64,000 bases of DNA from Emydura subglobosa (taxonomy: Eukaryota; Chordata; Testudines; Chelidae). The stretch spans positions 76,535,775-76,599,774 of the forward strand of contig ML679956.1 in the NCBI GenBank assembly GCA_007922225.1, written 5' to 3'. The notes beneath the pieces are model-generated. The model was not told the DNA's origin and made no database searches. It saw only the letters and a list, made by a program, of their open reading frames with translations. A program made the position numbers and the translations under genes. Numbering within the stretch: position 1 is the first letter of the stretch; every line of letters begins with the position of its first letter. Positions 22,260 through 32,556 of this stretch are shown here, one piece after another.

Positions 22260-23016
22260 ACACTGCAATTAGAAACCCTTGGGTGGCCCATGCCAGCTGA
22301 CTTGGGCTTGCCGAGATCAGTCTGCGGTGCTGTTTAATTGCGATGTAGACATTCTGGCTCAGACGTCAGACCTGAACGTCAACAAGTGTAGGCTTGAAAT
22401 TAGACAAAAGTTTCTAACCATTAAAGGAATGAAGTTCTGGAACAGCCTTCCCCGGGGAGCAATGGAAGCAAAAAAACCCTAACTGGCTTCAAGATGAACT
22501 TGATAAGTTTATGGAGGGGTTGATATGATGAGATTGCCTACAATGGCATGTAGCCGATCTGCGACAGCTAGCAGCAAATATCCCCAGTGGTCGGTGATGG
22601 GACACTAGATGGGGAGATCTCTGAGTTACTACAGAGAATTCTTTCCCAGCTGTCTGGCTGCTGGGTCTTGCCCACGTGCTCAAGGTCTAATTGAGCACCA
22701 TATCTGGGGTCAGGAAGGAATTTTACCCTGGATCAGATTGGCAGTGGCCCAAGGAGGAGGTGGGAAAGGGTTTGCCTTCTTCTGCAGCATGGTGCACAGG
22801 TCACTTGCGGGTTTAAACTACTGTAAATGGTGGAATCTCTGTAACTTGAAGTCTGAGTTGAGGACTTCAGTAACTCACCTAGAGGTGATGGGTCTGTTAC
22901 CAAAGTGGGTGGGTGAGGTTCTGTGGCCTGCGATGTACAGGAGGACAGATTGGATGATCATGATGATCTCTTCCGGCCTTCAAGTCTATGAGTCTAATTG
23001 CAGTGTAGACACACCC
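22260..23016. mobile_element. MITE (GGGTACCTCTACACTGC) split by CR1
   Basis: The left end GGGTACCTCTACACTGCAAT and the right end, in reverse complement GGGTGTGTCTACACTGCAAT, form a strong terminal repeat. MITE sequence runs from 22260 to about 22383 and resumes at about 22995. The gap is filled by a sense CR1 3' fragment. It lies inside a MIR. Confidence 0.7.
22384..22994 (+). mobile_element. CR1 3' fragment inside a MITE
   Basis: A 5'-truncated CR1: AGTGTAGGCTTGAAATTAGA, TTCTGGAACAGCCTTCC, ACTGGCTTCAAGATGAACTT, CAATGGCATGTAGCCGATCT, GGGTCAGGAAGGAATTTTAC, then ATGATCTCTTCCGGCCTTCA and a CTATGAGTCTA tail. A plus-strand open frame of 162 codons at 22609-23097 lies mostly in this non-coding 3' region and is not a gene. 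The same subfamily occurs at 39025-39345. Confidence 0.8.
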
Positions 23017-23129
23017 TATCTTTTACTGTCTTTTACGATGAGTCTGTGCAGAGCTCTGATTTCATTTGCAACCTTCAGGCATTATTGTGACATATAATAC
23101 CCAGCTTTTTAGTGCACCTTTAATTTATA

Positions 23130-23312
23130 GATCTCAAAGCACCTTACAAGGGAGGGCAATGTCCTTATCCCCATTTTACAGGTAGAGACACTGAGGCACA
23201 GACTTAACTACGGTCACCCAGCAGGCTGATGGCTCAGCCTGGAACAGAACCCACACATCCTGATTTGCAGTCCAGTGCTCTGCCCAGTAGAGAACATTGC
23301 CTTCCTAATGAT
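23130..23312 (-). repeat. MIR-type SINE
   Basis: Antisense MIR with a good core: CCCCATTTTACAGGTAGAGA, CACTGAGGCACAGACTTAAC, GGTCACCCAGCAGG, AACAGAACCCACA, TCCAGTGCTCTGCCCAGTAG. One of the best-preserved copies here. Confidence 0.75.
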
Positions 23313-24540
23313 AAAAGTGAGTGGTCATGGTGATCACGAGCGCCTGAGCTGGTAACAGAAATCAGGAGATGGAACCACGCCGCTGTGTGTTATAAGCTAA
23401 AGGGGTACATAGATGTAAATGGCATGTTTCCATTTGGAGAGCACGCTGCTCACCATCTCCCAGTGAAAGACGTGGAACAATGAACACAGATTTTTGCTTG
23501 AACACAGCAATGTGGCGCTTGCTGTTTTTCCTATTAACCTTCCTGCCAGCAATGTAGCAGCAACATGAGGAAATGGGCTACATGAAAGAATTCGGTGCGA
23601 TATCCCTTATCAGATTTGGCCATTCTCGAGGTATGTTGAATATGAGGCTTTGGGATGGAAGGGGGGCTGCCGGGTTCCCTTTAAACTCAAAATGCACGAG
23701 TCAAAATGTCTCTCTCCAAAGAATATCTGCATAAAGGGGACACAGCGACGCTGGCAATTACAGCCTTCCCCTGCCTATAGTGAGAGGGAAGAAGTTAGAA
23801 GAGAGGTGTGCTTTCAGGCTTTGGATGTGGAAAATTTCAACCTCCTGTTGCAACATGTTTGCTAAACAACTCAAGTGATGAAAAATGACATTTTTCCACC
23901 CCCAGCTCCTCTATCAGCCTTCACATCGGACAGCTAGACCCCGGATTGCAGTTAGCTATTAACAGTTAAATGGGATAAAGGGTGACCTGCTGACCCCCGT
24001 GGCGCTGAAAGAAACCTCACGAAGCAGCTAAAACTTGGCTCCCTGCTATCGCTTCAGACAACGGTCTGTGCACAGAAGGATCGCGTCGCAAATTACCAAA
24101 ATGAAAGACGGCGTGAATGCCAAGGAAGCTGAATAAAGCGGCGTCTCTGCCCATCCCACGTCCCACCCTGCCACCTTCTGGGCCGGATCCTAAGACTGGT
24201 CAAGCCCGTGGAAAGATTCCCATTGACTTGTTGGGCTTCGGAACATGCCTGCAGTTTAGCACTGCTGAGATGAGAACTGGTCACCACTAGGGGAAAGGAA
24301 GGGTGTTTTCCATGGGTCAGCTCTTGCAGTGCACACTCAGGCAAAAATTCCACTGGAGCGAGATGGGAGCCAGAAACCCTGCTTGTTTTGCAGGAATCAG
24401 GGCATTAACCCATGATTTAGCTCTCACACAGGTGTCCAGGGCGGGGTGAGTAGGCAGGGCTGGGTATTGAAGGCCCACTCTGAGGGAATACAGGAGACTT
24501 TATAAAGATAGATGCTGGTTGGCTCCAAAGGGGAAGTGTG
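23313..24540. other. Unassigned sequence with a possible nuclear-receptor site
   Basis: About 1.2 kb without recognisable genes. It holds a TGACCTGCTGACCC site at 23983-23996 and, near 24180-24245, a fragment resembling the TGATCC palindromes. Confidence 0.4.
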
Positions 24541-24547
24541 ATAAGTT

Positions 24548-24670
24548 TATTATGTATAACTTGTAGGACAGTAGCACCTACAGGCCCCAGTTGAGAGGAG
24601 ATCCTGATTGTGCTAGGTGCTGTACTCACACATAGTAAGAACAATCTTTTTCCCAAGCTGTTTATAGTCT
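24548..24670 (-). repeat. L2/MIR-like 3' tail
   Basis: Plus-strand order: TGTAGGACAGTAGCACCTAC, CCTGATTGTGCTAGGTGCTG, ACATAGTAAGAACAATC, AGCTGTTTATAGTCTAAA. Reversed, this is the AGACTGTAAGCTCCTTGGGG to GCACCTAGCACAATGGGG tail shared by L2-mobilised elements. Other copies: 34340, 38095, 48038, 52430 and 63185. Confidence 0.6.
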
Positions 24671-24734
24671 AAATAGATCTGGGTGGATTATGATTCCCAT
24701 TTCCAGTTGGGGAACCCAGACGCAGGGTGATTAA

Positions 24735-24936
24735 GGGTATGTCTGCACTGGAGCTGGAGATGTAGTTTCTAGTAGGTACACACGGTACCTCTAGAAATAG
24801 AAGAGTAACCATGGTGGTGTGAGACGTGGGATGGGTTAGCCCCTGCCTCCCGAAGTACAATCCTGTCCAAGAACCTAGACATGTACCTGGCGTGGCTAAT
24901 CCATCCCACCGCTCATGTGCCAGTCGAGACATACAC
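24735..24936. mobile_element. MITE (GGGTATGTCTGCACTGG), left member of a second abutting pair
   Basis: The left end GGGTATGTCTGCACTGG pairs with the right end CCAGTCGAGACATACAC. TAA lies on both sides (24732-24734 and 24937-24939). 202 bases, non-coding. The right TAA is immediately followed by the next MITE. Confidence 0.65.
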
Positions 24937-25152
24937 TAAGCCCATGTCTACACTATAGGGACCATAGTGGGATAGCCATAGTGACATAACTATGCTGGCA
25001 CATTTTACTGAGACAGGAGGGGTTCTTTGTTTCTGTTTTCACCACCCTGAGAGACAGTAGCTAGGTCAACAGAAGTATTCTTTCATCGACAGGATTGCGT
25101 CTACACCAGGGATTAGGTCAGCGTAGCTACAGTGCTCAGGGGTGTGGAATTT

Positions 25153-26952
25153 TACAGAAGAACGGCCATACTGGGTCAGACCAATGGTACATCTAGCCCA
25201 GTGTCCTGTCTTCCGACAGTGGTCAATGCCAACTGCTGCAGAGGGAATGAAAAGAAGAGGGCATCATCAAGTGATCCATCCCCAGCCTTTGCCAAACAGC
25301 AATTTCACATTTGAGTTCCTTCAGAACTCTTGGGTGGCTACCATTGGTCCTGGTGACGTATTACTGTTTAATTTATCCATTCGTTCCAAAACCTCCTCCA
25401 ATGATACCACAATCTGGGACAGTTCCTCAGATTTGTCATCTAAAAAGAATGGCTCAGGCTGAGGTGTGGGAGTCTCTCTCACATCCTCAGCCGTGAACAC
25501 CGATGCAAAGAATTCATTTAGTTTCTTCTCAATAGCCTTATCTTCCTTGAGTGCTCCTTTAGCATCTCAATCGTCCAGTGGCCCCACTGGTTATTTAGCA
25601 GCTTTCCTGCTTCTGATGCACTTCCTTTTTTTTTTGCTTTTACTTTTTGAGTCTTTGGCTGTTCTTTCCTTTTTGGACTTTCTAATTTTATTTTTACACT
25701 TGACTTGCCCAAGTTTATGCTCCTTTCTATTTTCCTCAATAGGATTTAACTTCCACTTTTTAAGGGATGCCTTTTTGCCTCTAACTGCTTCTTTTACTTT
25801 ATTGTTTAGCCACAGTGGCGCTTTTTTTTTGGTCCTCTTATTATGTTTTTTTTTTAATTTGGGGTATACATTTAAATTGAGTGTCTCTATGGTGTCTTTA
25901 AAAAGTTTCCATGCAGCTTGCAGGGATTTCACTTTTGGCACCGTGCCTTTTAATTTCTGTTTAACTTGCTTCCTCATTTTTGTGTAATTCCCCTTTCTGA
26001 AAATTAAATGCCACCATGGTGGGCTGATTTTGTGTCCCCCCCCCACCCCCAGGGATGTCAAATTTTATTATTTTATGGCCACTAGTACCAAGCAGTTCAG
26101 CCATATTCACCTCTTGGACCAGATCCTGTGCTCCACTTAGAACTAAATCAAGAACTGCCTCTCCTCTTGTGGGTTGCAGGACTAGCTGCTCCAAGAAGCA
26201 GTCACTGAAGTTATCAAAAAACTTTATCTCTGCATCCCATCCTGAGGTGACATGTACCCAGTCAGTATGGGGATAGTTGAAATCCCTCATCATTATTGAG
26301 TTTTTTATCTTTATAGCCTCTCTAATCTCCCTTGGCATTTCACAGTCACTATCACCATTCTTGTCAGGTGGTCGGTAGTATACCTTTACTGCTATATTCT
26401 TATTATTCAAGTGTGGAATTACTATCCATAGAGATTCTCTCGCGCAGTTTGGTGCATTTAAGATTTTTATTTCATTTGACTCCATGCTTTCTTTCACATA
26501 TAGTGCCACTCCCCCACCAGCACAACCTATTCTATCCTTCCAATGTATTTTGTACCATGGTATTACTGTGTCCCATTGATTATCCTCATGCCACAAAGTT
26601 TCTGTGATGCCTGTTATAACAATATACTCATTTAATATGAGGCATTCAAGTTCACCCATCTTAGTACTTAGACTTCAAGCATTTGTATATAAGCACTTAA
26701 AAATGTGACTTTTTAGCTGTCTGCCATTATGTGTTGTAATTGAATGGGGCTCTTTTTCATTTGACTTTCTCATCAGATCCTGCCCATCTTTTATCCTTTT
26801 CCATCCTCTGCTCCTTACTAGGATATAGAGAATCTCCCTTAATAGATCCTCTCCTAAGAGATGTCTGTGTTTGAACCACGTACTCCTCCGCACCTGTCGA
26901 GTTTGCCCCAGCCCTTAGTTTAAAAACTGCTCTACGACCTTTTTAATTAACC
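25153..26952 (-). mobile_element. CR1 LINE with the reverse transcriptase deleted
   Basis: The 3' end of the CR1 lies at 25153 (GAACGGCCATACTGGGTCAG) and its 5' side near 26950. The 3' untranslated part (25153-about 25295) passes directly into the region between endonuclease and reverse transcriptase (from about 25300, GAGTTCCTTCAGAACTCTTG). About 2 kb containing the whole RT is therefore absent. Either the copy lost it after insertion or a deleted template was inserted. Confidence 0.78.
25591..26893 (-). pseudogene. CR1 ORF2 endonuclease and linker
   Basis: Minus-strand frames give, from 26700 downwards: FKCLYTNA (endonuclease start), ITGITETLW (catalytic Glu), GGGVALYVKES, VYYRPPDK, IMMRDFNYPHTDW (Gly-Asp-Phe-Asn expected, the Gly is Arg), VLDLVLS and SGHKIIKF (Ser-Asp-His expected, the Asp is Gly). 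A 232-codon frame (25961-26659) covers most of it, and a second frame (25591-26061) covers the Lys-rich linker (APLWLNNKVKEAVRGKKA). The loss of Asp would abolish nicking activity. Confidence 0.85.
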
Positions 26953-27002
26953 CGTGTGCCATAACTAAGTTGACCTAAATTTTAAGCATAGGCCAGGCCT
27001 AT

Positions 27003-27605
27003 GTGATCAGCCTACTGTCACACACGGAGTCTGGGGCCTCCCTTGAAAGTGAATGAAGAGTTCCTCAGTTCTAGACAAGTGTCTTACTTGCAAGACCATC
27101 CTTCACCTCTGTAGCAAGGGAGATTATATTGACAATGATTTGGGCACTGGTACTTTCTTATCTGCGCACTGTATCTCTTCCATTATATCTACTCTTGTTA
27201 GTCCTACAGTGCCAATGTGTTTATTGACCAGGGAGCTGGGTTTTATTCTGTTTTACACATCAACGATTAAATTGTTGGATTCCAATTGCACAATCCCAGC
27301 CATTCAGACCCCAGTGCCAGCAGTCAGAAAATTCTTCTTTTGGTAGATAGTGAACAAATATGATTTAGCAGCCCTTGGAAGAACAAATATGGGATCCCAA
27401 CGTGGCATTCTGAGAGAGCCCTAGATAACTTCAAAGAAACTAACCTGCCCATAGCAAACTACCTGCAGGTAGTTTATAATAAAATCCAGAAAACCAGCTG
27501 GGTAGAATTACCTGAGTGGTAAAGTTGAATTGAAAAGACGGCTCCCAGAGTACTTCTCCCAGCTTTTCTGAGAAAGACTTAATTGTCTAGGTAAGCAACA
27601 AAATG
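27003..27605. other. No recognisable feature
   Basis: About 600 bases, no gene or repeat assigned. Confidence 0.4.
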
Positions 27606-27756
27606 TGTTATGTTGGCTGAGAGATTAAAAAAAAGGAGGCATAACAGTCTACAAACATTTGCAAGATATAAAACAGCAAGGAAGGAGAGGAACTATTTCC
27701 AGTGGTAGAGGGAACAATAAGGAATAGGTAGAACTGAGGAGAGAGTAATTTTAGGT

Positions 27757-29219
27757 AAGAACATAAGAATAGCCATAATGGGTCAGACCAATGATCCATC
27801 TAACCAAGTGTCCTGTCTTCTGACAGTGGCCAATGCCAGGTTCTTCAGAGGGAATGAACAGAACAGATACTCATCAAGTGATCCATCCCATCACCCATTC
27901 CCAGCTTCTGGTAAACAGAGGCTAGGGACACTTCCGAGCATGGTTTTGCAGCCCTGGTCATCCTGGCTAATAGCCATTGATGGACCTATCCCCCATGAAC
28001 TTATCAAGTTCTTTTCTGAACCCCGTTATCGTCTTGACCTTCACAACATCCTCTGGCAAGGAATTCCACAGGTTGATTGTGTGTTCTGTGAAGAAATACT
28101 TCCTTTTGTTCGGTTTAATCCTGCTGCCTATTAATTTCATTTGGTGACCCCTAGTTTTTGTGTTATGAGAAGGAGTCAATAATACTTCCTTATTTACTTT
28201 CTCCACATCACTCATGATTGTATAGACCTCTATAATAGCCCCCCTTAGTCATATCTTTTCCAAATTGAAAAGTCCCAGTTTTATTAATCTCTCATCACAT
28301 GGAAACTGTTCCAAACCACTAATCATTTTTGTTGCCCTTTTCCGTACATTCTCTAATTCCAATATATCTTTTTTGAGATGGAGTGACCAGATCTGCATGC
28401 AGTATTCAAGATCTGAGAGTACAATAGATTTATAAAGAGGCAATATGATATTTTCTATCTTATCTATCCCTTTCTTAATGATTCCCAACATTCTGTTAGC
28501 TTTTTTGATAGTCACTGCACATTGAGTGGATGTTTTCAGAGAACTAGCCACAGTGACTTCAAGATGGCCTTCTTGAATGGTAACAGCTAATTTAGACCCC
28601 ATCTTTTTATATGTATAGTTGAGATTATGTTTTCCAATGTGCATTGCTTCACATTCATCAGCATTAAATGTCATCTGCCATTTTGTTGTCCCGTCATCCA
28701 GTTTTGTAAGATCCCTTTGTAACTCTTCACAGTCTGCTTTGGACTTAAATATCTTGAGTTGTTTTTTATCATCTGCAAATTTTGCCACCTCACTGTTTAC
28801 CCCTTTTCCCAGATTGTTTGTGAATATGTTGAACAGCACGGGTCCCAGTACAGACCCTTAGGGGACACCACTATTTACCTCTCTCCATTTTGAAAACTGA
28901 CCCTTTGTTCCTACCCTTTGTTTCTTGTCTTTTAACCAGTTACTGATCCAAGAGAGGACCTTCCCTTTTATCCCATGACAGCTTATTTTCCTTAAGAGCT
29001 TTTGATGAGGGACATTGTCAAAGGCTTTTTGAAATTCTAAGTACACTATATCCACTGGATGACCCTTGTCCACAAGCTTGTTGACTCCCTCAATTAATTC
29101 TAGTAGATTGGTGAGGTATGATTTCCCTTTACAAAAACCATGTTGACTCTTCCCCCAAAAAATCTTGTTCATCTCTGTGTCTGATAATTCTGTTCTGTAC
29201 TAGGGTTTTCAACCAATTG
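27757..29219 (-). mobile_element. CR1 LINE, 5'-truncated, with AGGT target duplication
   Basis: An antisense CR1 whose 3' end is at 27757 (AAGAACATAAGAATAGCC) and whose truncated 5' end is at 29219. AGGT occurs at 27753-27756 and 29220-29223, a plausible short target duplication. It contains the C-terminal two thirds of the reverse transcriptase and a full 3' region. Confidence 0.85.
28249..29172 (-). pseudogene. CR1 reverse transcriptase C-terminal part
   Basis: Two minus-strand frames meet at 28858. The upstream frame (29172 to 28858) has SQHGFCKG, motif A as VYLEFQKAFDNVPH (the catalytic Asp is replaced by Glu) and ends at NSGVP. The Gln codon of PQGSVLGP is a TAA stop. The downstream frame (28839 to 28249, 196 codons) has VLFNIFTNNL, the intact motif C KFADDKK, the DAVTIKKANRMLG-like region and LENVRKRATKMISGLE. 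Few other lesions suggest a relatively young copy. Confidence 0.87.
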
Positions 29220-29324
29220 AGGTTATTCATCGGGAGGAGAGGGGGGATGTCTTTATAGAGAGAGCTCTTAACCTACAGAATAATCACTCAGTAAAAGGGG
29301 CATTATTATTTAGGACATATAAAT

Positions 29325-30017
29325 TAGAAGAAGTGGTTGTTTTTGTTTTTTTAAAGTAACAAAAAAAGTTGAGGTTGATTCCATTTTAAAAGCTTCAGAA
29401 TGGACCTTTCTTTGTTTTAATGAATTGTTGTAATCAACATTTTTATCTAAACTTTTATTAAAATCAAGATTAAAATGTTTCACTCACCAAAATCCAGTAC
29501 TTCAGTAAATGAAAAATTTAAATAGCTGTTTCAAGAATGGTGTATATGTTTTTGATAAAAAATTGTACTCAAAATGTTGGAAAAGAAAAAGTCAACAGAT
29601 TTTTACATTTTTCATTTTTGTTAGAGGATTTGTCCATATAGTTAAAATAGACACAACAAAGCTACAGATATTTTAATATAAAAGCTCACTTCTATGCTAG
29701 CTACTAGGCAATTCACTGGGTGAGGTCTCTTCCATCTCTTAAATCCATTATTTTACACATCAAGCCAGGGTCTCCCCGTTTTCTCTCTTCCCCCCCGCCC
29801 CTCCCCCATTAGTCCATTGAAAGAGGAGATTAAAAAGGGGAAAAAACCCAGAAGAGATTTCCTAGAATTTTCAAAATCGAACAGATTTAATTTAAACAAT
29901 TTTCATTGCCAAGAAATCAACCCACAGTATTATAAATATAATTGTAAAGATTTTTATTGTCGTAAAAGGAAAGCCTGTCAAAAAGAAGTTTGACAAAATG
30001 TTTTGACCAGTTCTAGT
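29325..30017. mobile_element. AT-rich foldback element(s), hAT-like
   Basis: Left TTAGAAGAAGTGGTTGTTTT and right GTTTTGACCAGTTCTAGTG are diverged inverted termini. The length of about 690 bases exceeds other copies, so two adjacent copies are possible. The interior is AT-rich with repeated AAATTTTTC/GAAAAATTT words. Confidence 0.55.
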
Positions 30018-30071
30018 GTTCACATGGTGTACACAGAGAGGAAATAGACCTGTTCAGATACAAATCAACTT

Positions 30072-30943
30072 TTAAGAACATAAGAATGATCACACTTGGT
30101 CAGAGCAATGGTCCTTCTAGCCCTGTATCCTGTCTTCCAACAGTGGCTGGTGCCAGATGCTTCAGAGAGAATGAACACAACAGGGCAATCATTGAGTGAT
30201 CCATCCCCTATCATCCAGTCCCAGCTTCTTGCAGTCAGAGGTTTAGGGACACCCAGAGCATGGGGTTTGTGGAAAGGGAGACTGTTCTGCCCTTCCACAG
30301 GTCCTGCACTCTTTTCAGCTACAGTGGTGGTATGGCTAAGTGGGAGCGGGGGGTGGGGAGCAGTCCCACCCTCTACCCCAGACCCCGACCCTTGAACCCT
30401 GTGAGAAGTAGCCTCAAATCACTTAGTCCAGGAGAGCTACCACCTTCCCTGGGTCACCTGTCCTTGGCCCCACTGCTCATGGTCCACTTCTTGGAACCAG
30501 AGCAAGGGTTTTCCCCCCCCCAATACTCCCCTATTCAGGTGAGGTTACCCCACCTCCACCCCTTTGCTAAGCTATCTGAGCAGCCAGGTCCTCCTTCAGG
30601 CCTCTGTGCCTATGACCCTTGGCCATGCCCCAATAAGCTTCTCCTTAACACTTATACCATTGTGGTTTATGACAAACACTCAACTCCCTTTCAGCTACCC
30701 CTATCTGCTTGACAGGGAGGCTTTTAACTGCTGGGGCAAGCTTCTTAATTGGCCTCAGCTGGCCTAATTGGCCTAATTGCCCTGGAGTAGCTCCAGCTGG
30801 ATCACCCAGGGAACAAGGATTTGTTGATCCTGGGGCTAATATATATACCCTCCGACACTCTCCTGTAGCCATCAGGTCTGGCCCTGTCACAGGTTACACC
30901 CTGATCATCTTGATAATAGCCATTGATGAACCTATCCTCTAGG
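30072..30943 (-). mobile_element. CR1 3' region interrupted by an LTR-like insertion
   Basis: 30072-30267 is the antisense CR1 3' untranslated part (AGAACATAAGAATGATCACA, GTATCCTGTCTTCCAACAGT). The same sequence resumes at 30892-30943 (CCTGATCATCTTGATAATAG, CCATTGATGAACCTATCCTC). The gap holds the 30268-30891 insertion. Confidence 0.8.
30268..30891 (-). mobile_element. Solo-LTR-like insertion, TG...CA ends, GGTT duplication
   Basis: 624 bases bounded by TGTGGAAAGG and CCCTGTCACA, with GGTT at 30264-30267 and again at 30892-30895, placed inside continuous CR1 sequence. TG/CA ends and a 4-base duplication fit a retroviral-type or Gypsy LTR left by recombination. The orientation is inferred as minus: the minus-strand start TGTGACAGGG matches other LTR-like pieces here, and a TTAAAAG promoter-like motif lies near 30721-30728. 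A TATATATA near 30838-30846 could argue for plus. No coding region is associated. Confidence 0.72.
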
Positions 30944-32468
30944 AGAGCTCTGTGATAGGCAGGTAATGAAGCAATTATCCCAGTTGCATTGTGGCGTGCT
31001 ATGATTCTCCAGGTGAGCAAGCTGCATGGAAATGTTAATTGTGATCTGTTTATATTCAAGTTTTAAAATTCCTCCTATCTCCTTAATATCTGTGCATTCT
31101 ATGAAAAATCTATAGCAGTTTTAAAATCATGGAGATTTTCTGTTGATGCCAGATATAAGAAGGCATCTTAATTTGCTCAGAATAAATGTCTTGCTAACCA
31201 GTAGTGCTAATTAAAACGTGTTCAAATTTTGATGACATTTCAGATCACAAGGGGAAAAAAACCATGATAAAAGGTTTGTGACTCCCTCTGTGTTTTCAAA
31301 TATCTGTATTAACTGGCAAATCAAGAGGGAAAAAGTCATTCCCCAACCTGACTTTATAAATCTTTGCCTATGTGTCTAATGAAGAGGATCATTTCCAAAC
31401 AGTCAAAGGGTACAAATTTACTGAGCTCTTGTATGGAGCGCTCCTTGTCATGAACAAACCTGTGTCCAAAAACACAGGGAAGTGATAAATTTATGTAAAG
31501 AAAACAGCTGAAAGAATTAACTCGTAGTTCTCAGGTCTCCATTACTGGCAAGAGGAAAGGAACCTTTTGACTGCACTACTTTTAATCAGTTTAATGACAA
31601 TACAGTCATGCAGTTGACCATGAGGTCATTCTGGATTACCTGATGAACCATGGAATGACTTAAGATCTTGCCAAACTGCCAGGGAGATTTTGGCAAAAGC
31701 AGTATGTATGTTCATTACATTTTGGGGGGTACATGAGGGTTAGAGATGCGAGGAAGAGTTCAGTATGTGTTTTATCTGTCAGTTTTGCTCTGGTTACTTA
31801 TGCAAATATGGTGAATCACCTGCCATGCAACTGACAATGACTATGAGAAAAAATGTGACGCATTTTCTCTGGAAGACAGGCAGGAAAGAGTGGCCTGGAA
31901 AATAGACAGCAAAGGGCATAAATTTCATCCCTCCAGCGTCTCAACAGATGTAATGCGTCTTGCCGTCAGTATGAACTCAGAGCTTCAAGTTTAATTTTAG
32001 ATCTTCATTTGTATTGGGTCAGTTCATATATAAATGTAGTGACAGAGCCCTGGCAAATTAACTGATCTACATGCACTGCAGGATTAATTATCGTCTAAGT
32101 CATTTACTGGTATAAATTCAGTTTGGACTTGATTTCCTCATTTGCTGGACGTTAGCTTTATTATTTCACTTAAAAGCATGGCTTAAAAAGGACCCCCTGA
32201 GTTATTTTTTAAAATATGCTAGTAGTAGTTAAAAATAGAGATCCAGCTGTAGTGTGTTTATCATATTTGGTTCTAATCCTGTAGTTTTTTAAGCATAAAA
32301 AACACCCATTGAAGTCAGTTGGGACTTTTGCCTGCCCAAGGACTGCAGAGGTGGGTCCTTTATTGAACTTTCTCTGTGAAATTGCAGGAGCTTCTAATAC
32401 TGCACCATTTCGAACTCATGAAAATGATGTTTCTCCAGTGGAACTCAGGAAGAAAACATAAGACAGCT
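30944..32468. other. No recognisable gene or repeat
   Basis: About 1.5 kb of mid-AT sequence. It contains an octamer ATGCAAAT at 31801-31808. The low repeat content makes this a candidate for conserved non-coding DNA, but nothing in the sequence proves it. Confidence 0.4.
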
Positions 32469-32470
32469 AA

Positions 32471-32556
32471 GGCCAGATCCTCAGCTGGTGTAAATTAGCA
32501 TAGCCTCACTGATGTCAACAGGACTATGCCAAGCTACGTCAGCTGAGGATCTGATC
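32471..32556. repeat. Palindromic repeat (GATCCTCAGCTG)
   Basis: GGCCAGATCCTCAGCTGGTG on the left faces CAGCTGAGGATCTGATC on the right, with inner GCATAGCC against CTATGCC also complementary. An imperfect hairpin of about 86 bases, probably a short foldback DNA element. Confidence 0.7.

Larger units (their letters stand above)
24940..26999. mobile_element. MITE (GCCCATGTCTACACTA) split by an internally deleted CR1
   Basis: The left arm 24940-25152 begins GCCCATGTCTACACTATAGG and ends with CAGTGCTCAGGGGTGTGG, the centre of a hairpin seen in related elements. The right arm (about 26955-26999) reads ATAACTAAGTTGACCTAAAT and GCATAGGCCAGGCC. An antisense CR1 occupies the centre. Flanks are TAA on the left and TAT on the right, so a 3-base duplication is possible but imperfect. 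Confidence 0.6.
27610..29265 (+). mobile_element. Old CR1 3' fragment interrupted by a younger antisense CR1
   Basis: 27610-27756 resembles a degraded sense CR1 3' region (GAGGCATAACAGTCTACAAA, GGAGAGGAACTATTT), and 29220 onwards continues it (AGGTTATTCATCGGGAGGAG, where AGGTTGGATATTAGGAGGA is expected). The interruption is the 27757-29219 copy. The old CR1 has no coding part. Confidence 0.5.

Noticed and set aside
22609..23097. 162-codon plus-strand open frame
   Set aside because: Lies mostly in the non-coding 3' region of a CR1 copy and runs into the MITE right arm.
25466..25987. 173-codon plus-strand open frame, strongly hydrophobic (Phe/Leu/Ser)
   Set aside because: It is the antisense shadow of the Lys-rich CR1 ORF2 linker. 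The Phe/Leu runs come from reversed AAA/AAG codons.
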